From Ascoidea asiatica (lineage: Eukaryota > Ascomycota > Saccharomycetes > Ascoideales > Ascoideaceae): DNA of 64,000 nt. The position numbers and the translations under genes were made by a program. This document shows positions 11,021-20,843 of this stretch, one piece after another (positions within the stretch are counted from its first letter, which is position 1; each line of letters starts with the position of its first letter). The notes under the pieces were generated by a model. That model did not search any database and had not been told where the DNA came from. It worked only from the letters and a program-made list of their open reading frames with translations. The DNA lies in NCBI GenBank assembly GCA_001600695.1, contig BCKQ01000007.1, forward strand, positions 371,607-435,606, read 5' to 3'.

Positions 11021-12454
11021 ATGGGTGTATTTATTAAAAATTTAGAACATTTAAAAGATTATAAATATCAAAGTGAAGATCATTCAATTATAACTAAATA
11101 TATTTTGAAGCCATTTTGGTTAAAATTTGTTCAAATTTTTCCATTATGGATGGCTCCAAATTTAATTACTTTATCTGGATTTATATTTATTATAATAAAT
11201 TTAATTACTGTTTTTATTTATGATTTTTATCTTAATAATTTAAATGCTCCACGTTGGGTTTATTTATCTTTTGCAGTTGGTTTATTTTTATATCAAACTT
11301 TTGATGCTTGTGATGGAACTCATGCAAGAAGAACTGGTCAATCTGGTCCATTAGGTGAATTATTTGATCATTGTGTTGATGCTTGTAATACAACTTTATC
11401 AATAATTATTTTTGCTTCTGTAACAAAAATGGGTTATTCATTTATTTTAATATTTGCTCAATTTGGTTGTTTATTAAATTTTTATTTAAGTACTTGGGAA
11501 GAATATCATACTCATACTTTATATTTAAGTTCAATTTCTGGTCCTGTTGAAGGTATATTAATGATAATTTTATTATTTTTTATAACTTTTTTATTTGGTC
11601 CTGAAATTTGGAATTATAAAATTTTTGAAATTAATTTAAATAATTTAATCTCAGATAAAAAAATTATTGATAAACTAAATCAATTAGATAATCATTTAGA
11701 TTTAAGAAATTCAATTAATAGTATTAATAATAATATTAATATTAATCAAAATTTACAAAGTCAAAATCAAATTAATAATACTGATTTTATAATTCCAATT
11801 AATTTCACTTTTGTTTATGCAATTATTGGTCTTTTAACTTTATATTTCAATATAAAAACTTCAATTCATAATGTTATAAAAGCTTATAAGAAAAAAGCTT
11901 TAACTTTAATGAATCCACCTCAATCATCATCATCTTCTTCATCATCTTCTTCAACTTCTTTATTAGGTTCAAATTCAGATATTAATTTAAATAAACCAAC
12001 TTTTAAAAACGAAAATTATCTGTATAATCAAGTTAAAATTGCTTTATATGGTTTATTACCTTTTTTAATGTATTATACTTCAATTTTTATTTTAGTTTTT
12101 TTAATTAAAGATCATTTATTAACTGAAAAATCACCAATTTTTTTACCTTTTATTTTTCAAATTGGTTTAACAATTGCATTTTCAGTTGGTAGAATAATCA
12201 TAACACATTTAACAATTTCAAATTATCCAAGATTTTTTTTACCAATGATTATACCTTTTATACAAATTGTATTTTATATTTTTTTATCAAAAATTTTAAA
12301 ATTTGATTCATTTGCAACAACTAATAATTTAATTTATTTCGGTTTTGGTTTAACTTTTGCAATTTATTCAATATTTATTTATGAAATAATTTCTGAAATT
12401 ACTGAATATCTTGATATTTATGCTTTATCAATTAAACATCCAAAAGTTGCATAA
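11021..12454 (+). CDS. EPT1: CDP-alcohol phosphotransferase (ethanolamine/choline phosphotransferase)
   Basis: This 477-residue enzyme would transfer phosphoethanolamine or phosphocholine from the CDP-activated form to diacylglycerol, the last step of the Kennedy pathway, in the ER or Golgi membrane. The CDP-alcohol phosphotransferase signature DG-x2-AR-x8-G-x3-D-x3-D is complete at residues 98-120 (CDGTHARRTG, then GELFDHCVD). Multiple hydrophobic segments flank it and fill the C-terminal half. Two low-complexity loops are unusual: an Asn/Ile-rich loop at about residues 205-255 and a Ser run at about 300-312. The start MGVFIKNLEHLKDYKYQ matches the family N-terminus. Yeasts may have separate EPT1 and CPT1 genes, and I cannot tell which substrate this one prefers; the symbol is a family label. 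Confidence 0.88.
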   Translation: MGVFIKNLEHLKDYKYQSEDHSIITKYILKPFWLKFVQIFPLWMAPNLITLSGFIFIIINLITVFIYDFYLNNLNAPRWVYLSFAVGLFLYQTFDACDGTHARRTGQSGPLGELFDHCVDACNTTLSIIIFASVTKMGYSFILIFAQFGCLLNFYLSTWEEYHTHTLYLSSISGPVEGILMIILLFFITFLFGPEIWNYKIFEINLNNLISDKKIIDKLNQLDNHLDLRNSINSINNNININQNLQSQNQINNTDFIIPINFTFVYAIIGLLTLYFNIKTSIHNVIKAYKKKALTLMNPPQSSSSSSSSSSTSLLGSNSDINLNKPTFKNENYLYNQVKIALYGLLPFLMYYTSIFILVFLIKDHLLTEKSPIFLPFIFQIGLTIAFSVGRIIITHLTISNYPRFFLPMIIPFIQIVFYIFLSKILKFDSFATTNNLIYFGFGLTFAIYSIFIYEIISEITEYLDIYALSIKHPKVA

Positions 12455-12621
12455 TTTTAATTTCAATAATAATTATACCTACAAACAAACAAACAAACCA
12501 AAAAACAATTAAATTCAATAGATAGATTAAATAGAATAGAATTTTGTATTAATAAAATAATATAGTATATATGTACTTGTATGTATTCGTAATGATCAAT
12601 TGTAATTAGCTTTTATTTTTT

Positions 12622-13551
12622 TTATCTTGCTTTACCAGATAAATACATTCCTTTAATTTCCCTAATTTGATTGATAACAATTTTTGACAGATCTTTACCA
12701 ATTAATTCATCATTAATTTTAAGTAATTTATCATTATTTAAATCTCTCATTTTATCTTTTAAATTAATTTTAAATACATTATTTAAATCATAAAAAATTA
12801 ATTCAATATTATTTTTAAAATCACTTATTTGAAATTTAAATGATTTAATTTCACTTAAATTATTATTATTAGTTTTTAAAGTTTCATTGAATTCAATCAA
12901 TGATTCATTTAGTAATTTTAAACTTTTTAATCTTTTTGAATAATTTGAATATTTTCTTTCTGGTAATATTAAATTTATTTTATATGGATTATATGAATGA
13001 TCATCAAGATTATTATTTTCATAATTTTCATCATAAGTACTACTTTTAGCATCAGGAATAATGCTATTGCTCTCGGTATTACTGCCAGTAGTAATATTTT
13101 CAGTTTTTTGATCTTCAAAAGTTACATGTTTAACTTCTTTATTATCAAATTTTAATGTACTTTCTTTTAATTCCTCATCAGGAATATCATCATAATCATC
13201 GGTTTGTAAACATGAATCAACATAATATTTCTTTTCTACAGGGTTACTTTTATTATAAATTAATTTAATATTTGGAATAATTTTGAAAAAATTTGAAGAT
13301 TTTAAATTCAATTTAATTAGATTTTTAAATAAATTATTATAATAATCTTTTGATAATCTATATTTATTAATCAATAATGGTTTTAAAATCACAACTAATA
13401 ATGCATATAGTATTAAAACTGAATAACCAGATAAATGTAATAATTTTATGATAAATTGCAATAATTTTGGCTTTTTAATATCCTTTGAAGCTTTATCTAG
13501 TAATGAATCTGGTATATTCTCAGGAAATGCTATTTTTTCAATTCTATTCAT
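12622..13551 (-). CDS. Single-pass membrane protein, possible peroxin Pex17
   Basis: A 309-residue protein with one strong hydrophobic segment at about residues 39-60. After it comes a basic stretch (INKYRLSKDYY), an acidic/Ser-rich middle and a helical C-terminal half ending in IREIKGMYLSGKAR. This layout (short N-terminus, one TM, charged helices, closing IREIKG-type motif) reminds me of yeast Pex17, a subunit of the peroxisomal docking complex with Pex13 and Pex14. The resemblance is from memory of the family and is weak, so I give no symbol. It is convergent with EPT1/CPT1 (167 bp apart) and lies about 620 bp downstream of the MUP1-type gene on the same strand. It could be another tail- or signal-anchored membrane protein. 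Coding status is well supported by length and ATG start. Confidence 0.5.
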   Translation of the reverse strand: MNRIEKIAFPENIPDSLLDKASKDIKKPKLLQFIIKLLHLSGYSVLILYALLVVILKPLLINKYRLSKDYYNNLFKNLIKLNLKSSNFFKIIPNIKLIYNKSNPVEKKYYVDSCLQTDDYDDIPDEELKESTLKFDNKEVKHVTFEDQKTENITTGSNTESNSIIPDAKSSTYDENYENNNLDDHSYNPYKINLILPERKYSNYSKRLKSLKLLNESLIEFNETLKTNNNNLSEIKSFKFQISDFKNNIELIFYDLNNVFKINLKDKMRDLNNDKLLKINDELIGKDLSKIVINQIREIKGMYLSGKAR

Positions 13552-14170
13552 TATTCTTAGCTTGATTATTTATGTTCTGTACTTTATTGTCTGTCTTTTA
13601 CACTTGAAATACCTATGAAATAAATGATTCCTTTTCTTTTTACTTATTTGAATGCTGTCTTTGTAACAACATCGTCTTCGTTGAACACTTCGAGTGATTA
13701 TTTATTTATCTTCACTCTCTAATTTAAAGCTTCTTTTTGATTTCAGTTCTCCTCTTCAAATTTCCGATTCGAGTTAAATTTACATCTGCGCTAATATAAA
13801 ATAAACACGTGATCTTTATCTTATATTTCACTGTTACTTAGCTTGTTTGCCTTTTTGATTACTACTTATTAAATGCTTTATTTTAAACGAATCTATTAAA
13901 GTAAATAAAAAATATTTAGAGATTACTAAGAAAATACTACGAGAGTTTGTGGAAAAAAGAAGAAATATAATTCAAGGTCATGATTGTCATTTAGGGTGAA
14001 ACTTTGAAAGAAGAAACACTGTTAGAATCGAGTAGCAGCATAGGCCGAAGCAAGTTAAGCAAAATGCTTTTGTTGATTGAGAAAAGGAAAGAAGTAGATA
14101 TGAAAAAATATTGGAGTAAGATGTAGTTAACTTTAAGTGTTGAAAGAAATAAATAAAAATGCAGGCTAGA
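13552..14170. other. Intergenic region upstream of the Pex17-like gene
   Basis: About 620 bases of promoter-type DNA with one CACGTG at 13806-13811 (minus strand reads ATCACGTG, a Cbf1-type site). A 65-codon ORF at 13987-14184 has no recognisable features. Nothing else seen. Confidence 0.55.
13806..13811. promoter_or_regulatory. CACGTG E-box
   Basis: ATCACGTG on the minus strand, about 255 bp upstream of the Pex17-like start codon. It matches the Cbf1 consensus RTCACRTG. Role inferred. Confidence 0.4.
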
Positions 14171-15841
14171 TCATTTCTTTTCACTTAACTCTTTAGATCT
14201 TATTTCTTCAAGTTTTTGTGTAACGTATTCCTCTTCATCAATATCATTTGGTACTTTTATAATTATATTTTTAAAATATCCATTTTCATCCATAATTTCT
14301 TTTGAAACTAAATGATAATTTCTTATTTTTGGTAAAACTTTTGACCATATAACCCAATAAACTAATCCAATTCCAAATACACCCCAAGTGACAACTGCAT
14401 GAAGCCAATAAGGTAAATTATTATAAACATTTTGACCTTTACTTGGTGGAATATATGGAGCAACAATTAAATATAATGAAGCTAATCCAAAAAATAAAAT
14501 AACAAATGAATATGATTTTATTGGTGGTGACCAAGTATCTTTATGTTTAAAATGAATATAAAGTAAACCAAAAGCAACAATTGTATTAATAACATTTAAT
14601 GGATATGAAATTAAATTCATTACAAAATTATATGCATCGCCAGGTGGTGGAATAATTATTGTTAATATACAAAATAACCATTGTTGAAATAAAGCTGCAG
14701 CTGGTGTATTAAATGGTTTTTGACTTGAAAATATTTTTGAAAATGGTAAAATACCTTCTCTACCTAATTGTTGTATAATTCTACTTTGAGAAAATAAAAC
14801 AGCTAAAACATTACCTGTTGCACTTAAAGCAACAAAAGCAGATGCAACTCTTGCACCAGTATTTCCAAATATATTTTTAAAAAAATTTGCAGCAACAATT
14901 CTACCAGATTCACTTAATTCTTCTCTTGGAACAACAGCAAAATATGCAATATTTACAAGTATATAAAATATTGAAACAATAATAAAAGCAATTGGAGCTG
15001 CAACTTTAAGAGTTTTAGTTGGATTTTTAACTTCTGCTAAAGCATAATTTGCATTTGTATAACCAACATATGACCAAATAACATTATATAAAGCTGTAAC
15101 AATACTATAACCAGAAGGTTCAATACCATGAGTATCAAAAGAATTATGAAAATTATTTGTTTTAGTAAAATTATTAATTTTTATACCTCCACCTAAAGCA
15201 ACAAATCCAGTAATAATTATAAATAAAATTAATAAAATTTTTATAAAACCTAAAATATTTTGTAAAAATAAACCAATTTTAACATTTATTGAATGAATAA
15301 TAAATGCAAAAGTTATAATTCCAATACCAATAGCTCTTGTATTCCATTGAGTTTGTTGAACATTTGCAGCATTTAAAATATATTCACCTACAACAATTGA
15401 ATTACCTGCAGACCAAATTAAAAAAAATGTATAAGATGCATACATGGCAGTTATTAGAAATTTTGGTTTTTTAAAAATATATTCTAAATAATTTTTTTCA
15501 CCACCATTTCTTGGAATTGCAGAACCAAATTCCATATAAACATATAAACCTGAAAATGCAATTAATGAACCAATAACCCATAAAATTAATGATAAACCAA
15601 CAGAACCTGCAAGTAAAAAAATAGTTGAAGAAACTGAAAATATACCACTACCTATCATTCTATTCCATATTAAAGAAACTGCAGATAAATAACCAATTTC
15701 TTTTTGATTTTTTTCTAATTGAACAATGCCAATTTCTGTATCAATGAAATCAGTTGATTTAATTGAAGTTCCATTTGAATTTGTATCATTATTCGAAGAA
15801 ACTGTTGAAATAACAGTTTTTTTAAATGAATTGCTTGCCAT
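14171..15841 (-). CDS. MUP1: MUP1-type high-affinity methionine permease
   Basis: A 556-residue plasma-membrane permease of the LAT-like APC branch, predicted to import methionine with protons. The N-terminus is hydrophilic and Ser/Thr-rich (about 45 residues), followed by about 12 hydrophobic segments. The first helix has WNRMIGSGIFSV, the unwound substrate-binding segment typical of Mup1, and YVYMEFGSAIPRNGGEKNYL follows shortly after. The C-terminal tail is charged and lysine-rich, as in endocytosed permeases. The promoter carries two perfect AAACTGTGGC boxes at 16036-16045 and 16068-16077, the Met31/Met32 site of the sulfur-amino-acid regulon, which independently supports a methionine transporter. 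MUP3-like low-affinity permeases are the main alternative. Confidence 0.85.
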   Translation of the reverse strand: MASNSFKKTVISTVSSNNDTNSNGTSIKSTDFIDTEIGIVQLEKNQKEIGYLSAVSLIWNRMIGSGIFSVSSTIFLLAGSVGLSLILWVIGSLIAFSGLYVYMEFGSAIPRNGGEKNYLEYIFKKPKFLITAMYASYTFFLIWSAGNSIVVGEYILNAANVQQTQWNTRAIGIGIITFAFIIHSINVKIGLFLQNILGFIKILLILFIIITGFVALGGGIKINNFTKTNNFHNSFDTHGIEPSGYSIVTALYNVIWSYVGYTNANYALAEVKNPTKTLKVAAPIAFIIVSIFYILVNIAYFAVVPREELSESGRIVAANFFKNIFGNTGARVASAFVALSATGNVLAVLFSQSRIIQQLGREGILPFSKIFSSQKPFNTPAAALFQQWLFCILTIIIPPPGDAYNFVMNLISYPLNVINTIVAFGLLYIHFKHKDTWSPPIKSYSFVILFFGLASLYLIVAPYIPPSKGQNVYNNLPYWLHAVVTWGVFGIGLVYWVIWSKVLPKIRNYHLVSKEIMDENGYFKNIIIKVPNDIDEEEYVTQKLEEIRSKELSEKK

Positions 15842-16035
15842 TTTTTGTAATATTATTAAATAAATATGTCTTAAACAGTAAATAATTTTAAAACTACTGA
15901 ATTTAAGGCTGTTTTTATACTAATATTTGATAATTTCTAAAGTTGGTTCCTCTCCAAAAAAATCCAAAACTTCATGGTTCAAAAAATATAAAATAGAGTA
16001 TCTCAATAAATAAAAAGGGCAATCAAGTGATATAT

Positions 16036-16045
16036 AAACTGTGGC
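16036..16045 (+). promoter_or_regulatory. Met31/Met32-type site 1 upstream of MUP1
   Basis: AAACTGTGGC matches the Met31/Met32 zinc-finger consensus exactly, about 195 bp before the MUP1 start codon. Methionine-regulon genes in S. cerevisiae use this box with Met4 recruitment. Confidence 0.7.
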
Positions 16046-16067
16046 TACTGCGTATTATCCTTTTGGA

Positions 16068-16077
16068 AAACTGTGGC
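16068..16077 (+). promoter_or_regulatory. Met31/Met32-type site 2 upstream of MUP1
   Basis: A second exact AAACTGTGGC, same orientation, 32 bp further upstream (about three helical turns), so both would face the same side of the DNA. Both copies continue with TA after GGCT, suggesting a slightly longer shared word. Confidence 0.7.
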
Positions 16078-18802
16078 TATTCAACTTCTTCAATTCTATT
16101 TCAATATCCTATAAAACAATTTGAGCAAACAAAAGAAAGACACTTTATTCAGGTTTCCAGACTAACCTTTTTCTTTTCTTCTCAGCCGTACTTCTAACAG
16201 TTTACTCTTTGTACTTTAGTTTACACATAAAATACAAAATAGTATCTTTTTCCAGTGGCTTAAGCAAACTAAAATACTAGAATACTAAAATCCTAAATTA
16301 TTAAAACACTAAAACAAAACGTCAAATGGACCCTGAGTAATTACAGTTGCTACACTCGCTTGGCACGTTGCCCCATTGGGAAGTTACCACAAAGGCATGC
16401 GCTTTTCGCGCCACTGGGACTGGGACTAATCGGGAAGCGTCACAAAGGCATCGACGGCATCAATTTTATATTCAGCCAAGCAAAGAAAAGAAAAGAAATG
16501 AAATCATTGAAAAGCAATTACTGCTTGGTAAGTAAGAAATATTCAGTGAAGAATAGCACTTTAGAGAATTATAAAAGTCAACAAATTAAGAGTGCAATGG
16601 ATAATAACCACAGTTTAAATGAATAGAAACGTCAAATAGAATAAGAAAAGGGAGTTCGAAAGGCTCTAATTTCACCATATCCCTTATAGGAATCATTTTA
16701 TGACTGGCTTCGGATTTTTGGATACCTAAAGCACAATTATCGCCATAATTGAAATAATTATCAAATTCATTCTTATTATATTATCAGAATCTCCACTACT
16801 TCAGTTTTTTCTCATAATCAGCTTCGAATAAGTGTTTATACTAAAAATTATTTATCTTCATGCTTTTTTAAAACTAGTTCAAAAACCGTTATTAAAGGTT
16901 AAGCAAGTTGATGTCTATATTTCTGAAATACTGTATTTGGAGTTATTACTTTTGAGGAATATAATTTCTGGAAATTTAATAGATAATATTTATTGAAAGT
17001 ACAAAATATATTCGTAATATAAATGATATAAATGATATTCTTAGTTCTATTAAATTAAAACCCAAAACCAAGATTGTCTTTTAAACTAATAGTACCAATA
17101 ATATAAATAAAATACCTGTGAAAATGTTTTAATGGATATTGAAGTCAATATCTAAATCAATATTTAAGCGATTTACAGTATATTCCAAAATAAATGCCTA
17201 TTCATTTAATAAATCCATTTTATTCAATCATTTGTCTCCCAGATGGCGTAATTGAGAACTCCTTGATTTTTTGAATATAGTAATTTAATATTTTTGAATA
17301 TATTTATATATATATAATATTAAATCCCTTTAGCTGTTTATTCATTAATACAAATTATCTGATCCTATGTTTTTCTTATTTGGGTGTAATTACTAAACAA
17401 AAAAAGACGATCATATTAATTCAGCTTGAGCTCCTTGAACTATTCACTCATATTGGAGGTCAAAAACTCAACCACTTTCAGGGTTTTTTTCAGATATTTC
17501 AGATAGCAGAATGATTGAAATACAATTTTAGATTGAAATAAAAAGATTGCCAATGCTTATACTTTAGTAAATGTAGAAGTATCTTTAAAAGAATAAGCAA
17601 AAAAATTAATTTTGAAAGACATCTTAGGAGAATTTCCTCAAACCATCAATGGAATAAGATTAGAGAATAAAATAACAGTAAAAAAAAAGATAGTTACCTC
17701 TAGTTTCCAACTATTAAAAGAATAATCTGCAATTAGAATTATCCCCTTTTTTTTGGAGTAAAGAATTTGAAAGGTAAATCTATATCTTTTATATTTTTTC
17801 CAAGGACTTTTTGTTTTTTTTACTTTAAAATATCTTTTAAACAACTTATCACTTACCTTTTTTTGATTTTATTGAAACTCCAAGTATTTCTGATGTTATT
17901 GATGTTAGATATTGAACTGATTACAAGTTTTTTTCATAATTTGTTTTCTAAAACAATCAAAATGTGAGAATGAAAACAATTGCCTTGTTCCAAGGAAATT
18001 TTATTAAAGTAAGCTTTCGGTGAATAAAAAGGCTTATTTTTTTAAAAAAATTATCTTCATTTTACCATTACAGTAGTTCCAAAATAAAAAGTTGCTATTT
18101 GATCTTTAAAAAAAACTTGGAAATTATAATATCTAGGATTTAATTGGTAATAAAAGAACGTTTTGCATCTTAAAAATGAAAGTTATTTTCCTAGAAGTTT
18201 TAAGGTTTTTGTAATTGTACTCATTTTTCAAATATAAACTGTAAATCCTGCCAAAATATTCCTTTGAAAAAAATAAAGCCCGGTTTCAAATTTCCATTGT
18301 TTAATTTTTTTCAGTTTTGTATTTAATCTCAAACAGTAAGAGAATAGAAATATCGAAGATCTTTACATATTCGTCTATGTATTTTCATATTTAGTTATCG
18401 AGTAAATCAATACAAAACTCTTATTTTATATGCTTGTACGCATGGCATCTAAATGAAGTCATTAATTAATCAAATTTATCAATATTTGTGTTAAAAAACT
18501 ACAAATAGCTAGTTCAAAAAAGCTTTTATTAATAATAATATCGTTCATACTAAAAATAATGTCAAATTCAATAAGTTACTGAATTTTTTTGGGAAAATCA
18601 ATACAAAATCTTTACTAACATTAAAGAAAATAAAAATAAAAAGTTAACTCCTTTATGTTATTCAAGAACTGAAGAGATGTAATTACTAATCTCCGGTTAA
18701 TATTTTTCAAAGATTGTCTCTATTTTCATTCTAAAATGTTTCAACTTCAAATAAGAAAAGAATCCTGAAGATTCAAATTTTTTTAACCTTTAAGTGAAAT
18801 GA

Positions 18803-18810
18803 TATATAAA
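18803..18810 (+). promoter_or_regulatory. Candidate TATA box of the AA9 gene
   Basis: TATATAAA about 285 bp upstream of the LPMO start codon. A TATA-type promoter would suit a regulated secreted enzyme. In AT-rich DNA such words arise easily by chance. Confidence 0.3.
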
Positions 18811-19094
18811 GGTAATTGGTTTTGGCAATATTCTCTCTTTTTTTCTGAATTTTAAAATTTTAATTATTATCATATTTTAACAATATTATACTTTATTAAA
18901 TCAAATCAATCTTAGCTTTTATTATTATCATAATAGCAAAATTATTTTAACTAAATCAATTAAAATAATTCTAAACTAGTCATTCCTTAAAACTTTAATT
19001 CCTTAAAACTCTTTTCTTTAACTCTTTAACTTTTTTTTTATTTAAAAAATAGAAAAAACACAAAAACTAAAATAAATCAACAAATAATTTAACA

Positions 19095-20459
19095 ATGAAA
19101 CTTTCATCATCTTTAGCATTATCATTATTAGCCTGCGCTAAATATGTTGTATCACATGGTATTGTCCAAAATCTTAAAGTTGGTGATACTTGGTGGATAG
19201 GTTCTCTTCCATATACTGATCAATATGAATCACCAGTTCCAGAAAGAATTGTTTGGTCATTTTTCACTGCAGGTAATGGACCAGTTGAAGATGTTTCATC
19301 AAATGATATTGTCTGTAATGTCGATGCAAAAGCTGCTGCTTTAACTGCCTCTGTAGATGCCGGTTCAGATATTACAATGTACTGGACTACATGGCCTGAT
19401 TCTCATAAAGGTCCAATTATGACCTATTTAGCTGATTGTGGTGGTAATTGTTCAGATGCAACTCCTTCATCATTATCATGGTTCAAAATTGCAGAAGATG
19501 GTTATGATGCTTCAACAGAAACTTGGGCTACTACCACTTTAATTTCCAATAATAATTCATATACTTTTACAGTTCCTTCAGATATTGCTGCAGGTAATTA
19601 TATGTTAAGACATGAATTATTAGCTCTTCATAGTGCTGAGACTTCAGGTGGTGCTCAATTTTATCCAATGTGTGCTAATTTAGATATTAGCGGTACTGGT
19701 ACTGCAACCCCAAGTGGTGTTGCATTCCCAGGTGCTTATTCTGCTTCAGATCCAGGTATTTTAGTCAACATTTATAATGGTTTAAGCACATATACTATTC
19801 CAGGTCCAACTGTTTATGGAGGAAGTTCTGCTACTTCTGCAGCTGCTTCAGGTTCTGCTACATCTGCTGCAACCACTGCTGCTTCATCAGCTTCTGCCAC
19901 TGCTTCATCTGCTGCCGCAACTTCTGCTGCTGCTTCAACTGCTTCCTCTGTTGCTGAAACCACATCCACTTCTGCTGTTACAGTAGCTGCTGTTGAGTCT
20001 TCTTCCGCTGTAACTTCTGCTGCTGAAGTTGAAACATCTGCCAAAGTTGAATCTTCTGCTGCTGTTACCTCTGCTATTACTTCCGAGGCTGAAGCTGCTA
20101 GTTCAACTGAAGCTGCTATTGCTGAATCTTCTGAAGTGGAATCTTATGGTACTAGTGAAGCTGCTGAAACTTCCATGGGTTCTTTCAGTACTGCTCAAAC
20201 TTTAACTACTGTTACTAAAGCATCTTCCTCTGCTACTGTTGCTGAAGAAACTACTTCTGCTGCCAGTACTGCTGCTGCTGAAACCGCAGCAACCACTGCA
20301 TCTGCTACTTCTAGTAGTTCTTCTTCATGTTATTCAAGTTCTGTTGAATTCAACAAATGTCTTGATGCAGTTAATGTATGTATTGCCTCTGCTCAAAAAG
20401 CCGGTGGCTATGAAGGTTCAACCTGTGAAACTGAAAGATCATCTTGTCAAATGTGTTAG
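19095..20459 (+). CDS. Secreted AA9 lytic polysaccharide monooxygenase with Ser/Ala/Thr-rich tail
   Basis: A copper enzyme that oxidatively cleaves cellulose or hemicellulose outside the cell. Residues 1-20 are a signal peptide, and cleavage before His21 exposes the N-terminal copper ligand required in AA9. The second histidine-brace residue is His104 in PDSHKGPIMTYLADC. His173, Gln188 and axial Tyr190 (GAQFYPMC) complete the active site. The catalytic domain spans about 21-235, then a Ser/Ala/Thr/Glu-rich, probably O-glycosylated linker (about 245-410), and a final 44-residue module with six cysteines (starting CYSSSVEFNKC, ending QMC) instead of a classical carbohydrate-binding domain. Codon use is richer in G+C (GCC, TCC, ACC) than in its neighbours, which may reflect high expression or base bias of the repeat. 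AA9 genes are rare in budding yeasts; ancestral retention and transfer are both possible. Confidence 0.93.
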   Translation: MKLSSSLALSLLACAKYVVSHGIVQNLKVGDTWWIGSLPYTDQYESPVPERIVWSFFTAGNGPVEDVSSNDIVCNVDAKAAALTASVDAGSDITMYWTTWPDSHKGPIMTYLADCGGNCSDATPSSLSWFKIAEDGYDASTETWATTTLISNNNSYTFTVPSDIAAGNYMLRHELLALHSAETSGGAQFYPMCANLDISGTGTATPSGVAFPGAYSASDPGILVNIYNGLSTYTIPGPTVYGGSSATSAAASGSATSAATTAASSASATASSAAATSAAASTASSVAETTSTSAVTVAAVESSSAVTSAAEVETSAKVESSAAVTSAITSEAEAASSTEAAIAESSEVESYGTSEAAETSMGSFSTAQTLTTVTKASSSATVAEETTSAASTAAAETAATTASATSSSSSSCYSSSVEFNKCLDAVNVCIASAQKAGGYEGSTCETERSSCQMC

Positions 20460-20620
20460 GTTTTTTTTCCTGTTATTCTGTTCTTTTATAATTTTTAGTT
20501 GATATCCATATTATTATTTACTATTCCTTAAATAAATATTCTTTCAATTAAACAATTGCATCAATTGAAACTTTGATCGAGTCTTTAACCGAAAACACAA
20601 AGAAAGTTCCAGTCACGGGA

Positions 20621-20626
20621 ACGCGT
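20621..20626. promoter_or_regulatory. MCB box 1 (ACGCGT) upstream of NSE1
   Basis: ACGCGT is the core of the MluI cell-cycle box bound by MBF (Mbp1-Swi6), which drives G1/S genes for DNA replication and repair. It lies 223 bp before the NSE1 ATG. Confidence 0.6.
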
Positions 20627-20670
20627 AAAATAAATGTGAACCCTGAAAGAGAAAAAAAAAAATTTCAAAG

Positions 20671-20676
20671 ACGCGT
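20671..20676. promoter_or_regulatory. MCB box 2 (ACGCGT) upstream of NSE1
   Basis: Second ACGCGT, 173 bp before the NSE1 ATG. Two MCB cores in one short promoter of very AT-rich DNA are unlikely to be accidental and fit S-phase expression of a Smc5/6 subunit. Confidence 0.6.
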
Positions 20677-20843
20677 CGCCCAAATTTATTAATAGTTGGG
20701 AATTGAATTTGATTATTTATGTCAAATTGATTAATTTCAATGAAAATATATATATTTAGTTCTAATATTTTATATATTTCATTGCATTTACTTGTGTTCG
20801 AGTAAATTTTAATCAATTAATAATCAATCAAGAATTTTCAAAA

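Larger units (their letters stand above)
15842..19094. other. 3.25-kb intergenic region between MUP1 and the AA9 LPMO gene
   Basis: Divergent promoters share this unusually long gap. The MUP1 side holds the two Met31/32-type boxes. A short G+C-richer patch lies at about 16340-16450. The rest is AT-rich with only short ORFs on both strands (88 codons at most), none with a domain. A TATATAAA lies at 18803-18810, about 285 bp before the LPMO start. I looked for paired yeast splice signals and found only a lone TACTAAC at 18612-18618. Confidence 0.55.
20460..20843. other. Short intergenic region, promoter of NSE1
   Basis: Contains the end of the LPMO transcript region and, on the NSE1 side, two ACGCGT boxes exactly 50 bp apart. 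No gene seen. Confidence 0.6.

Noticed and set aside
16347-16626. Overlapping 62- and 88-codon ORFs upstream of MUP1
   Set aside because: Short, in two frames of a G+C-richer patch, with no recognisable features.
18612-18618. TACTAAC branchpoint-like word suggesting a spliced gene
   Set aside because: No paired GTATGT-type donor with coding sequence on either side; the word is expected by chance in AT-rich DNA.
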